A stretch of DNA of 64,000 nt from Oreohelix idahoensis. Its lineage: Eukaryota; Mollusca; Gastropoda; Stylommatophora; Oreohelicidae. The position numbers and the translations under genes were made by a program. The DNA lies in NCBI GenBank assembly GCA_024509875.1, contig JAMPIV010014129.1, forward strand, positions 1-64,000, read 5' to 3'. Positions 23,759 to 34,380 of the stretch are shown one piece after another (within the stretch, counting starts at the first letter, position 1; every line of letters starts with the position of its first letter). The notes under the pieces are model-generated. The model made no database searches. It was not told the DNA's origin and was given only the letters and a program-made list of their open reading frames with translations.

Positions 23759-26700
23759 TATAGATCCCGGGGCTCTGCAAATGTATCCCGTAGGGAGACA
23801 TTTGAGTACTATCAATAACAAAAATCCATCCCCAAATATTTCTAAGTTCAAAAAAAAATTTTCAGAAAAATTTAAAGTTCAAAAATTTTTCTAAGTCCAA
23901 AAATATTTCCAAAAAATTTAATTTAATTCCTATACTGGGGTCCTATGTCTATATGAGGTCGTCTGCTATGTAAAAAAAAACTAGTAGTGGACATCAACTT
24001 CAAAAAGTGTAACTTATTCATCACATCATAATATTTTTTCACCAAATTTACAAATTGGCAACACTGCCCAACAAAATCTGCAAAACACTCATAAGGTCAT
24101 CACTAAAAAAAATGTGACGAGTGGCAACACTGGGGAATGAACAATAAACTATCTTATTTGCAGAACTTGGCTGGATTATCATAATCCATTATATTTCATT
24201 CAAAAATATAGTTGATTACATTCTCTTGGATGTGGTAGGGGTGTTATCTCTTTTCTGTACTGTTATTTGCTCCATATTAAAAGCCTGCAAGTACTAAAAA
24301 AAATCTTTTTTTTTTTTTGGCGTACTTATTTATTCTATTTCCCAAGTACTCTGCAATATTCCAAGAAATGTCCAAAATCTCTAATTCCTATGGTAATGGC
24401 AATCCACTTTCATAGAATAGCCAATGTTTTCATGGGTACTCATCATCTTCTTCTTTTTTTTTTTTTTTTTGTGAATGAGCCACTTGCTCATTATTACATG
24501 TAGAAAACATCTCTAAACATAATATGCATATGTATCAGACGATAATACGACCAGCATCATTTTTATAAGTAATCATTTTTCACAATAAAAGCATTAAAAC
24601 CTCATGGCTTATCCTTATTTATCTATCTGAATGTTTCCTTGTTATAGACATTTTCTAAATGGTAAGTGTATAAATTCGTTCTAAGTCCGTCACTGTAGAA
24701 AATGTTCTATATTACATTTTTTTTTTTTTTTTTTTTTTTTTTTCAAAATATGTGATGTTTGTTTCCAATATCCGTACGTCTGGTGGTGATCCTGTCCATT
24801 AGTCAGTTATTTCTAATCATTCCTTCTTTTCTGTCAATACGGTATATTTTTTTTTTTTTGTGAACTCTTCCCTAGAAATATTATTTTATATATATATATT
24901 TATTCTTCAAAGATCTTCTTTGACTTCCCATACATCAATTTTCAAACATCACATTGTTCAGCAACCAACAGACGAATGTGTTACTATCATATTATGAAAT
25001 ATAAGGGAAAAGAAAAATATAGTTTCCAAATCATCATGAATTTTCTACATTGGGTTCCGTATTACTTTATTTTCTCTTTTAAGACAACTGCTTATACTCT
25101 TGACAATATGTATCCATGTTGTCACTCTCGAGGCATCCTTGTATACAATTTATATTTGTCTCCTTTTTTTTTTTTTTCATAACACCAATGTATCATTTAT
25201 GGTGTTCCAATATCATTGTATCTATTCTAGTCCTCCTGTTATCTTGAGAATTCATCCTTAGTAACTCCCTATGTACCTTATCTAGCAATACCTTTATGCA
25301 AAACACATCAAACAATTATTTATGGAACTATCAACTGAGATGTAAGAACTTTTGACAATATGAGATGAAAAAAAAATTTTGGGGTCATCACTCAAAAAAA
25401 AATGTGACATAGAAAGGAAGAAAATAATCAATTGATCGTGAGGAATCTACAATATTCTCGTAAGACAAAGTTCCTGGCACTCTGACTACTATTTATCCAT
25501 ATTATTTCTGGTTATCCTTGCATACAGTGTACCATTTCCATTTTCTTTATAAGTCCAATTCCTCGCTCATGGTGCTCCAATATTTAAAATGTGGATCCTT
25601 CCTATTCCTCTTATTCTGTACTGGAAATATTAATTGTCCATGTACTATATTTGCGAATATTTATCATCAATATATCAACTAATCATTTATAGAACTATTA
25701 ACATAAATGTCTAGACTTTACTAAAACATGAACAAAAACATGTCTTTTTACATATGTGCAAAATTTCGACACCAACTCTGCCTTCGCTGGTCGAGGGTTA
25801 GTCAGAGTTATGTGGTGCCTGTAACATCCGCTGACTACAGCCAGATGGGTGACTTATGGTACTTATAATTCAAAAATCTCATCCGTCAGTTATCTTAAGT
25901 GTGGGGCGGGGGTCTATTTCATGGTGTCCTTGACCAAGTTTGCTGCATTTCTAATCTAGATATTCTTTTTTTTTTTTTTTTTCATAGTATCTCCATGATA
26001 TATCTGTGACATGTCTGTCCTTGGGATAACATTATTTTTTTTTTTTATCCAATATCCTCGGGGTGAGCAAATCTCAGTGTGTCCACTTTCATCAATCATT
26101 TATTTATTTTCTCTCCTGTAATTCTGGGTATGTTATGAGTATTTTAAATTGTCAATTTATTCCAACTATCTTACAACATTCTGTAATTCGTGATAAGGAA
26201 TAGTCATTTGTTATACAACAATGTTCATATTACAAAGGCAATAAGCAAAAATCAAAGAGATATCTTCTCCAAAATGCGGATGCATCTCTATTTCCTTTAC
26301 CTCTGGGCGTAGCAATTATTCAGTCATTATTTTTTTTTCTCCATTATTTAATCTCCATTTTGTGTCCTTAGTACCTGTGGTTCCATGGGATTATCATAAT
26401 TCATTTGTGTCTCTTGTCTACTGATAATCCTTCAATAATGACTTCAAATATGGTCCTCATATGTGCAACAATCATCTGCTCTGATTTGTTCCATGGTATT
26501 CATCAAATATTCTATTATATCCTTGTCTTATCTCGTAACCACGAAAGACTAAGATTATTCCTCCTCCAATGTTAATGTGGGGGATTTTGTGCATAAACAT
26601 TACAACAAAATCTCAGCTGTGACAACATAAAGTTTCACCTTAATATAAAATGGCATCTTCATCATACATAACCAGTTGCTTCTTCATCTCATGTGTCATT

Positions 26701-27615
26701 AGTGGTTATCATGCGGTAATGGGGTATTTCATTTGCTAGGTCAGCATGTGCAAATGCTATTTCTTTAACATGGGCAAAGGCATCATCAACAAATAGGTGT
26801 AATGTGTTCAATCTGGGGTTAGCATATACTAATGCTCTCAAGGGATTCTTCATTTGCAGAAATTCAGCATGCGCAAATGTCATTGGGGTATTTGTGATAG
26901 GCAGTAAAATTTTTGACAGTACTAATATACATCTGGGTCTAAAATAATAATGTACATTTGAAAATAAATAATCCTGTGGAGAAAAATAGCATAACCTACA
27001 ATACTAGTTTTGGGTATGAATTATGTGCTGTTGAGAGATATTATAGTAGGAACAGTATGATTGATCAAGGTGGCAGATATCAAGGAGTTTAGCATAATAT
27101 AGATCAAAGAAATATTAGTATGAGGTAAGAAAAAAAAAAAACTACTGGTGTAAAGTGTCTGCATGAAAATGCTGGTGAATGGAGCGTGGAATATGATCAG
27201 TTACAAAAGTGGAGATGAATGTTACAACAGAATAGTGTGACACATGTGTTATAGGTAAAGTTGTGTAACATTCTAAATATTAAGAAAATGTATGTAACTA
27301 AATAAGGGTGTCTGTAAACTCGTAACACCGTGTGTTATCAATTGTTTTAACATTTTTATTTCACAATTATGCTATCTAAAGAAAATCCTCCGTGTGCTGG
27401 TCTTGATTTCTTTCTGGGCATCAGTATTCTAAGGCTGGAAAAAATAACTTTCTCAGTGAGGCTTTGACATCTTAGTCTGTAAGCAAGTCATTTGAACTGT
27501 CAAAAACTGAAAATAGAGTACGTGGGGAGAGTTAGTACATTGTTAAAAAGGTTTGTTCACATATGCGTTGACCGTGTTCGGATTTGCGAACATATAAAAC
27601 ACCTGGGCGTGTTTT
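23759..27615 (-). other. 3' non-coding tail of element C1, rich in poly-T/poly-A tracts
   Basis: There is no open frame over 80 codons and no pol or env motif on either strand. The plus strand carries many T runs of 9-25 bases (for example about 24307, 24456, 24718, 24848, 25165, 25969 and 26035), which are poly-A in element orientation. A motif AAAAAATGTGAC recurs near 24107 and 25390. Around 26715-26885 two imperfect repeats share CAGCATGxGCAAATG. The content could be decayed sequence picked up by the element, or a long 3' UTR. Confidence 0.55.
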
Positions 27616-30600
27616 TCAGAACAGCTTCGCTAGTTCCTTCACCATCTCTAACCTTGCAATGTCCCGACTGCTTAGGCGAGCATCATACTGAGTAGCAGTG
27701 GTGACGGGTGTGATAGGCGACGACACTGCATTTGCTGATTGTTGGGACACTGAGGACATTGACGAATGCGGTGATGGCTTAACATCATTTGATTGCGGTG
27801 ATGGTTTTACTGTGGTTAGGGTGTGTATGGCTGGAACATCTGTTGGTTTTGAGGCAGGTATATGTTTCGCCTTGATTTTTCTTCTGACCTGGTTGTGCTG
27901 AACGTTAGCACTGGTTACAATGGGCACAGTAATTTGCACACTGTTGTTTTTGACTAGTTGAGATGAGGCTAACACTTCTCGGCTTGGTTTTGGAACATGA
28001 TTGCGTTTCTTCAGAATCTTTCGTCTGATATAGTTGTGCTGTATACGCGGAATTTTGTTGCTAGGGATTGAGTCATCAGATTCTGTTTTATAGGCGCGTT
28101 TGACGCTGGAGCTGACTGGTACAAATAATGTACTATCCGCATCACTGGTTTCAATGGAACTAGCTGTATCAATGTCTGTTTCTTGTTGGTATAATTCTAC
28201 CATTTTTCTGTCATTATGTTCGTTGGGGTCTGACAAAGCTATGCTGTCTTGTTCTGTTTCGTCTCCATAAAGATCGCTGGTATATGGTTCAACAATCTGC
28301 TTGGGTATAGTTTCTTCAGGATCTGATTGTTTTGAACGAGCAATCTTGTTCTTGTGGTATAGCAGTGTTTGGTTTTCACTAGTGTTAAAACTAGAACTGC
28401 CTGAACTGGGGGTGTGATAGGTATCAGCTGACGATTTATCACTGCGGGAGTAAGTTTGAGTGTGGATATAAGGTGTTTTCGTGTTGTCATCGTGTGACGT
28501 CTGTGGCATGATTTCTTCATTTCTAATGCGCAGGTCTCTGTCTTGTAGTCTATTACGTAATTCAAGTGGTGGGATATCTTCTTCGCTTTCGGACGAGTCT
28601 CGTTGTTGTCTTGCTCGATGTATTTCATCTGTGGGTGGTCTGGGTATGTGGTCGTCTTGGTAAAATTCAGAGTCTGTCGTCTCTGACTCTGATATGTCAG
28701 ACGAATCTGTGCTGGATGGATTATAATTTAGGGTGGCTTTTCTGACTGGTCTTGTATTTGTCGTCAGAGGCGGAATGGGCCGGTGATTATCAATTTTTAT
28801 TTGTTTTACGTGAGCTTTTGTTTGGTGTGTTTTCTCTTCATTCCAAATAATGAAGTTTACAGGCGTAGTTTGTTTCATGATTTTGTAGCCATCTAACCAT
28901 CGGTCATCGAATTTTGAACTGCGTACATGTTTCTTGTAGTATACTCTGTCTCCTATTTTGTACGTTGGTAGCTTGGCTGATTTATCATGTTGTTTCTGTT
29001 TCTTGTGAAATGCCTTCTGCGTATTTCGTTGTGCAATCTGGTGAGCTTTATACTTTTCTTGAAGGATTATTTCGATGGGGTCTTCTCCCATGTATTTTCT
29101 TTGTGGGCGAAGTAGGTTGTCTAACGGAAAGTTTGGTTCTCTTCCGTATAGCATGAGAAAGGGTGACATTCCTGTGGTATCGTTCACGTTTACTCGGATG
29201 GCTTCAAGAGCTTGGTTAATGTATAGGTCCCAGTATTGGTGGTTCCCCTTGATATATTTGCTAATAATATCATGTAGGGTGGCGTGCATGCGTTCATTTC
29301 TGCCATTTGCATTTGGGCAATAATAAGTGGTTGTAGTATGCTCAATATTCAGCTGGTGTAAGGTGGCTTTAAATGGGTTACCTACAAACTGTTTACCGTT
29401 GTCTGAAATGATTCGTTTTGGACAGCCATGCCTGGGAATGAATTCTTGTAAAAAAATTTGCGTGATGGACTGCGATGTGGCATCACTGAGTGGGTAACTT
29501 TCTGGCCAAACAGAGTATTGGTCAACTATGTGCAGGAGGTATTTGTTGCCTGATTGGGTGAGTGGGTAAGGACCTGATAAGTCAATGCTCACTGTTTGCA
29601 TGGGGTAATGGGAAGGTTGCATTTCTTGAAGGGGAATTAAATGTGGCTTCATGTTTCTCAATTTACATGTTCTACAGGTGGCTACATATTCTGTAATGTC
29701 CTTGTAGAAAGTTTGCCAATAATACCTTTTCTTTATGACATCAATTGTTTTGTCTCTTCCCATGTGCCCGTTGTTATCATGAAACTGTAGCAATACTTCT
29801 GGGACTAGATGTGCTGGAATGACTTTTCTTAGTGTCCCTTCTTGTTTCTGATCAATATAGTATAGAATTCCATCCGTTGGGTGTACTGTAAAATCTTTAC
29901 TTTTTGTTGGGTTTTCTTTCACGTATGTGAGCAGCTTGACAATTTCTGCATCTTTCGCTTGTTCTACTCTCATGTCAAACATCTCTTGGCTTTCTTCTTC
30001 TACTTGAGTGGCGGAATCTGAGGTACTTCTTCGACTTGATGAAGTAATTTCATTAATTTCTTTAGCATTATCGTCAATCTCTGAGGATGTGCCATCATTT
30101 TTGACTCTATTTGTTTTCACTTCAGTTTCATCATCATATTTAATCCTGGATAAGAGGTCTGCACAGGTGTTCATTTCGCCTGGGATATGTTCGATAGTGG
30201 TGTCGTAGGACTGTAAATTCATTGCCCATGTCTGTAACTTCTTTGGCTGTTCTTGTGTTTTGGTGAGCCAGTTAACCAAAGGTTGATGATCAGTTCTTAT
30301 AATGAGTTTAGTTCCTCTGACGTAAAAGTCAAACTTTTGTACTGCATAGTGAATAGCATATGCTTCTTTCTCAGTGGTGGTCCACCGTTTTTGTGACTTT
30401 GACAATGCGTGGGATAGGAATGCAATGGGTTTCTCATTTGGAATGTTTGGTAGGATGGGTGTTTCATCTTCTAGTACAGGTTGGACCAAACAAGCACCAA
30501 TTGCGTTATCTGAGGCATCGGCGTATAGTATCATGGGCTGAGAAATATCTGGATGTCCAAGCAGTGGGATGGTGGTTAGGGCATTTTTTAGATACTCAAA

Positions 30601-33600
30601 GGATCTCTGGCAGTCTTCTGTCCATTTGAAGCGTGCATACTTGCGGGTAAGGGCTATCAAAGGCTCTGCTGCTCTGGAGAAATTGATGATGTGGCGCCTA
30701 TAGTACCCTATTGTACCAATAAATGAGCGTGTTTGTCTCACCGTCTTGGGGCTAGGCATTTCTCTTATGGCTTTGACTTTATCTTCATCAGGTCTGACGC
30801 CATGTCTATTGATGAAAAAGCCTAAATATTTTGTTTCTGTCTTTAGAAACTCACACTTCGACAGTTTTAACTTTATTTGGTGATGCCTGAGTCTATCAAA
30901 CACTGTTTCAACCTTGCGGAGGTGGTCTTCCATCGTGCCTGCGGTATGTATCAGGATATCGTCTATGTATGCCAGGGCAAATGGATGTAGACCCTTTAAC
31001 ACTTCATCCATGAGTGACATATATGTTGCTGGAGATCCTTTTAGACCAAATGGCATAACATTCCAAAAAAAGCTTCCCATATGTGAACAGAATGTGGATT
31101 TCTGTTTTGCCTCAGGTGTCATGGGGATGCACCAAAAGCCTGACCTTGCATCAAGTGTGGTAAAGTATGTAGACTTTCCTAACGTCGCAAGTAGATCGTC
31201 TATCCTGGGGAGGGGGTAGGAAATGACTTTTGTGATTTTGTTAAGGGCACGGTAGTCGCAGCAAAAGCGACTGGAGCCGTCTTTCTTTGTTACGATCACT
31301 ATGGGTGAGGACCATTGGGAACGGGATCTTTCGATGATTCCTGCCTGTAGCATTTCATTTATAGACCTTTCCACGAGTTCTCTGTTTTTCAAGGGCGTAT
31401 GATAGGGTTTCATATGTATTGGCTCCTCTGTGGTTGTTTGAATGTCCATTTTGACAGTGTTAGTTCTGCCTAATTCCATGTCATTGAGTGCGAATACATC
31501 CTGGTGCTTTTCTACAAACGTTTGAAAACGTTGCTTATTATCTTCTGTGGCATTCAGGGTTGCAAGTAACTGAGCTATTCTCTCTCTGTATTTATGATCT
31601 GCTATGATATCTCTGGTCTGTCTTGATGCCTCCGTTTCATTCCCATAATTTTGGGACATTTTTCTTGCATCTTGTGAAAATCTCTGCTCCTGGTATGTGG
31701 CTTTCTTTTGCGTAGTTCTTTGCCGTTCATTGGGCTGTGCTTGGTACTGTCTCCTCTGCCATGTACTGTGTGCATTTCCATTTGTCACTGCATTTACTGT
31801 ATATTCATTTCTTATTATATTTCTGGGGTAGTCGTTGTTGTGCCATTTTTTCTGATTATTTCTGCCGTAACTGCGCTTATCCGCGTACGTTACTGTATTT
31901 CTTCTGTTTGTGCTATAGGGCTGTCTTCTTTCCCTGGGCGAAAATTTTTCATTCTTTCTGTTTCCAACTTTGCTGCTATAGTATCCTCCTGTGGTATAGT
32001 CATATAAGAATTCTTCCTTTTCTTCGGAAATTTCAATTGGTTTTGGGACTTTATCATATCCACCTGTTTTTGAGTTATATTGATACTCCATGGGGCATGT
32101 ATCACTGTCTTGTCGCTTTGGATATCCTCCTGGCAAGACAATTTCTGTTTCTCTGTTACTCTGTGATATACAGCACTTCATCTTTTCTCTTGGTGTGCTG
32201 GGGCGCAAGAATGAGTAATTATAGTCATTTTCATACTGTGGCCTTTCTCTTCTTATGTATGGACTGGTTCGTTTCTGCCATCTGGGTAGGGTATGCTGTG
32301 GTGTAACATAACTGTGACTGATGTTACTGCCTTTTTCTGCATAAGCCTTATAACTGTTTACTTTCCGTGTACTATGGTTATTTGTACTGCGATTTCGTGC
32401 ATTATGTCCAGTGGGAGTGGTTGAGACAATTTGTGGATGGTCTCTATTGGTTTTGGTTTGTCTTATTGTTGACGTATCCACTTGCGCTACAACTGTGCCT
32501 CTTTTTATAGTGGTAGTTTTTCCTGACATATTCAATATCATGATGGGGAAATCTCTGGACTTCGAGACTTCAGCGATTCCCTCTGTAATTTGCAACAATG
32601 GGTCATCAATAATGCTTTCTTCTGCTAGGGGCTGTACTTGAATTGATTGCCCTGGTGTTATGTACTCAGAATTTTTTACTCTGCCTTTTGCTATGACCAG
32701 GGAGTTTGGAGCCACCGTTATGGGAGCTGTAATCCTTACTAAAGACGCTATGTGGATATCGTCCTGGAGATCTATGTACGTATTGTTGACTTTGATTTTG
32801 TGGAGGTCATAGTATATTCGAACTTTGTGTTTGTTAAAAAAATCTCTCCCTAGGATAAGATTTCTAGACATTCCTTTAGTAATGACAAATGGGTGTTCAA
32901 AATTTGTTTCGCCTAAGGAAAATTTTAGCCATGCTGTCCCAACTGAATTTAGTCTTTGTCCCGTGACTGAAGCTAGGTGTGTTTTGGACGGTTGAAATCG
33001 TACTAAGTGTTGGATCCTCTTGAACAGCTGGAACCTAATAAGGCTGATGGATGCTCCTGTATCTACCAGTGCCCTATATTGTTGGCCCTGTATAGACATG
33101 ATGCAGGAACTGGGGTCCGGATGTATTTTAGTTCCATCATGCAACATTTCTTCATATTGTATTTTACTGGATGGGCCCACTTGACAATTTCTGTTCTGTG
33201 TTGTTTCTTTTGTTTTGGACCAGTTTCTGTGATTGTTGCCCTCACTAACGGTCCTGTTTAGTGAGTGGCGCGGCCGTTTCCCTGACGCATGAGCGCCTCT
33301 GGTATACTGATTTCTGGTGTAATCACGTGGGGGTGGTGCGGGTTGTTGTGGTTGGTAACCTCCTCTTCTGAATGGTGCATGATTGTAATTTGCTCTACAG
33401 GACTTGTAACCATGTCCGAGCCTACCGCATGTAAAGCATCCGTTTGTATTGACATTATTGACGTCGTTTTGCCTCTGTGTGGGGGGTCTATAATTGCGGG
33501 GCCTATCATCTCGTTGTCGTGGGCGAGTCCATTGCCTCCTGGTATGGTCAACTTCCATAGGCTCATGCTCATCATAGTCCCTATATTCTGGTCGGGGTTC

Positions 33601-34077
33601 CCTACCTGCTCTTTGTTGGAACCTTCGGTGAAGATTTTCCTCCTGTATTGCTGCTTGGATTGTTTCAGCAATAGTCTTTGTGTCTTTTCTAATAAGATGC
33701 CTTCTGATATTTTCCGCTCTAAGGCCATCGGCAAATATCCCCACTAACTGTATTTCTACATCAGGTGTGGTAGGGATTTCTCCGCAAAATGCCTCTTCTG
33801 CCATATTGAGGAATCGATCTCCAAAAAGTTGTACCGATTCATCTCTTTCCTGTTTCATGCTTCTAAGGACTGACCAAGCATGCATTTTGTCTATGATTTC
33901 CCCATATCTCTGGGTGAGCTCTTTTTTTAGGGACTCGTAGGTTTCTGTGGGGTACTGCTGGGACCTCCTTCTTAAAAAATCAGTCACGTACGAATCAGAA
34001 CCTAACAGAGCGATTTTCTTTTTCTCTTCATCCGTTGTTGCCTCTGCTAGTGCCGCAAATTTTTCCATGTCGGACAA
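27616..34077 (-). CDS. gag-pol: Gag(C-part)-PR-RT-RNase H-IN polyprotein, element C1
   Basis: There are 2153 codons without a stop. In order: the C-terminal part of the Gag capsid region; a zinc knuckle CFTCGRLGHGYKSC at 214-227 (CX2CX4HX4C); aspartic protease DTG at 339-341 and ILGRDF near 408; an Arg/Tyr/Asn-rich linker of about 290 residues (540-830); RT with YIDD at 1037-1040; RNase H with D1187; integrase zinc finger H1433/H1438/C1468/C1471; catalytic D1499, D1559, E1595; then an unusual Ser/Thr/Asp-rich extension from about 1770 to 2153. The order is standard for Ty3/gypsy and unlike A, B and D. The first ATG in this frame is internal to Gag, because the true gag start at 34319 lies in another frame. 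Confidence 0.95.
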   Translation of the reverse strand: MSDMEKFAALAEATTDEEKKKIALLGSDSYVTDFLRRRSQQYPTETYESLKKELTQRYGEIIDKMHAWSVLRSMKQERDESVQLFGDRFLNMAEEAFCGEIPTTPDVEIQLVGIFADGLRAENIRRHLIRKDTKTIAETIQAAIQEENLHRRFQQRAGREPRPEYRDYDEHEPMEVDHTRRQWTRPRQRDDRPRNYRPPTQRQNDVNNVNTNGCFTCGRLGHGYKSCRANYNHAPFRRGGYQPQQPAPPPRDYTRNQYTRGAHASGKRPRHSLNRTVSEGNNHRNWSKTKETTQNRNCQVGPSSKIQYEEMLHDGTKIHPDPSSCIMSIQGQQYRALVDTGASISLIRFQLFKRIQHLVRFQPSKTHLASVTGQRLNSVGTAWLKFSLGETNFEHPFVITKGMSRNLILGRDFFNKHKVRIYYDLHKIKVNNTYIDLQDDIHIASLVRITAPITVAPNSLVIAKGRVKNSEYITPGQSIQVQPLAEESIIDDPLLQITEGIAEVSKSRDFPIMILNMSGKTTTIKRGTVVAQVDTSTIRQTKTNRDHPQIVSTTPTGHNARNRSTNNHSTRKVNSYKAYAEKGSNISHSYVTPQHTLPRWQKRTSPYIRRERPQYENDYNYSFLRPSTPREKMKCCISQSNRETEIVLPGGYPKRQDSDTCPMEYQYNSKTGGYDKVPKPIEISEEKEEFLYDYTTGGYYSSKVGNRKNEKFSPRERRQPYSTNRRNTVTYADKRSYGRNNQKKWHNNDYPRNIIRNEYTVNAVTNGNAHSTWQRRQYQAQPNERQRTTQKKATYQEQRFSQDARKMSQNYGNETEASRQTRDIIADHKYRERIAQLLATLNATEDNKQRFQTFVEKHQDVFALNDMELGRTNTVKMDIQTTTEEPIHMKPYHTPLKNRELVERSINEMLQAGIIERSRSQWSSPIVIVTKKDGSSRFCCDYRALNKITKVISYPLPRIDDLLATLGKSTYFTTLDARSGFWCIPMTPEAKQKSTFCSHMGSFFWNVMPFGLKGSPATYMSLMDEVLKGLHPFALAYIDDILIHTAGTMEDHLRKVETVFDRLRHHQIKLKLSKCEFLKTETKYLGFFINRHGVRPDEDKVKAIREMPSPKTVRQTRSFIGTIGYYRRHIINFSRAAEPLIALTRKYARFKWTEDCQRSFEYLKNALTTIPLLGHPDISQPMILYADASDNAIGACLVQPVLEDETPILPNIPNEKPIAFLSHALSKSQKRWTTTEKEAYAIHYAVQKFDFYVRGTKLIIRTDHQPLVNWLTKTQEQPKKLQTWAMNLQSYDTTIEHIPGEMNTCADLLSRIKYDDETEVKTNRVKNDGTSSEIDDNAKEINEITSSSRRSTSDSATQVEEESQEMFDMRVEQAKDAEIVKLLTYVKENPTKSKDFTVHPTDGILYYIDQKQEGTLRKVIPAHLVPEVLLQFHDNNGHMGRDKTIDVIKKRYYWQTFYKDITEYVATCRTCKLRNMKPHLIPLQEMQPSHYPMQTVSIDLSGPYPLTQSGNKYLLHIVDQYSVWPESYPLSDATSQSITQIFLQEFIPRHGCPKRIISDNGKQFVGNPFKATLHQLNIEHTTTTYYCPNANGRNERMHATLHDIISKYIKGNHQYWDLYINQALEAIRVNVNDTTGMSPFLMLYGREPNFPLDNLLRPQRKYMGEDPIEIILQEKYKAHQIAQRNTQKAFHKKQKQHDKSAKLPTYKIGDRVYYKKHVRSSKFDDRWLDGYKIMKQTTPVNFIIWNEEKTHQTKAHVKQIKIDNHRPIPPLTTNTRPVRKATLNYNPSSTDSSDISESETTDSEFYQDDHIPRPPTDEIHRARQQRDSSESEEDIPPLELRNRLQDRDLRIRNEEIMPQTSHDDNTKTPYIHTQTYSRSDKSSADTYHTPSSGSSSFNTSENQTLLYHKNKIARSKQSDPEETIPKQIVEPYTSDLYGDETEQDSIALSDPNEHNDRKMVELYQQETDIDTASSIETSDADSTLFVPVSSSVKRAYKTESDDSIPSNKIPRIQHNYIRRKILKKRNHVPKPSREVLASSQLVKNNSVQITVPIVTSANVQHNQVRRKIKAKHIPASKPTDVPAIHTLTTVKPSPQSNDVKPSPHSSMSSVSQQSANAVSSPITPVTTATQYDARLSSRDIARLEMVKELAKLF

Positions 34078-34091
34078 CCATCTTCTGAATT

Positions 34092-34319
34092 TTTTTTCTT
34101 GTTTCCATCGAACGGCTGAACAATGGATCTAACCTGTGTGAATTTCGCGTAGTTGTCATTTTTCTGTAGGGTTTCAGTAATTTGCCGTAGCGCTATTATT
34201 GTTGGTCCTTCCATATTTTGTCTGTCCTGGGGCTGCAGTGGTTGTGTATTTACGGGTTGGTTCTGTGGTTGTTGTTGTTCCACACCCAGCTGTTGAAAAT
34301 TTTGTAGTAAATCGTCCAT
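34092..34319 (-). pseudogene. gag: gag N-terminus of element C1, shifted out of frame
   Basis: The ATG at 34319 starts MDDLLQNFQQLGVEQQQ, as in C2. The frame is lost at a run of eight T (34090-34097 on the plus strand); C2 has six. The two-base difference puts this start out of frame with the rest of gag-pol, and the shifted frame stops at 34047. It may be a genuine mutation, a homopolymer sequencing error, or less likely a ribosomal slip site. Confidence 0.85.
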
Positions 34320-34360
34320 GGTCTATGATCGCTAGTTATTCGCTTTATCAAAGAGAAGTG

Positions 34361-34373
34361 GTCACGGGCACCA
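34361..34373 (-). other. Possible primer binding site of element C1
   Basis: The minus strand reads TGGTGCCCGTGAC, beginning 7 bases after the LTR end. TGGTGCC resembles the complement of some tRNA 3' ends; an exact tRNA match is not claimed. The same site is in C2 at about 2737-2749. Confidence 0.45.
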
Positions 34374-34380
34374 TATTACC

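Noticed and set aside
23759..27615. Envelope gene between pol and the 3' LTR of C1
   Set aside because: No long open frame, signal peptide or membrane segment is visible. Calling it a retrovirus is not supported.
34361..34373. Assigning the C1 primer site to tRNA-His
   Set aside because: TGGTGCC fits, but an extra base breaks the match and the site is 7 bases from the LTR.
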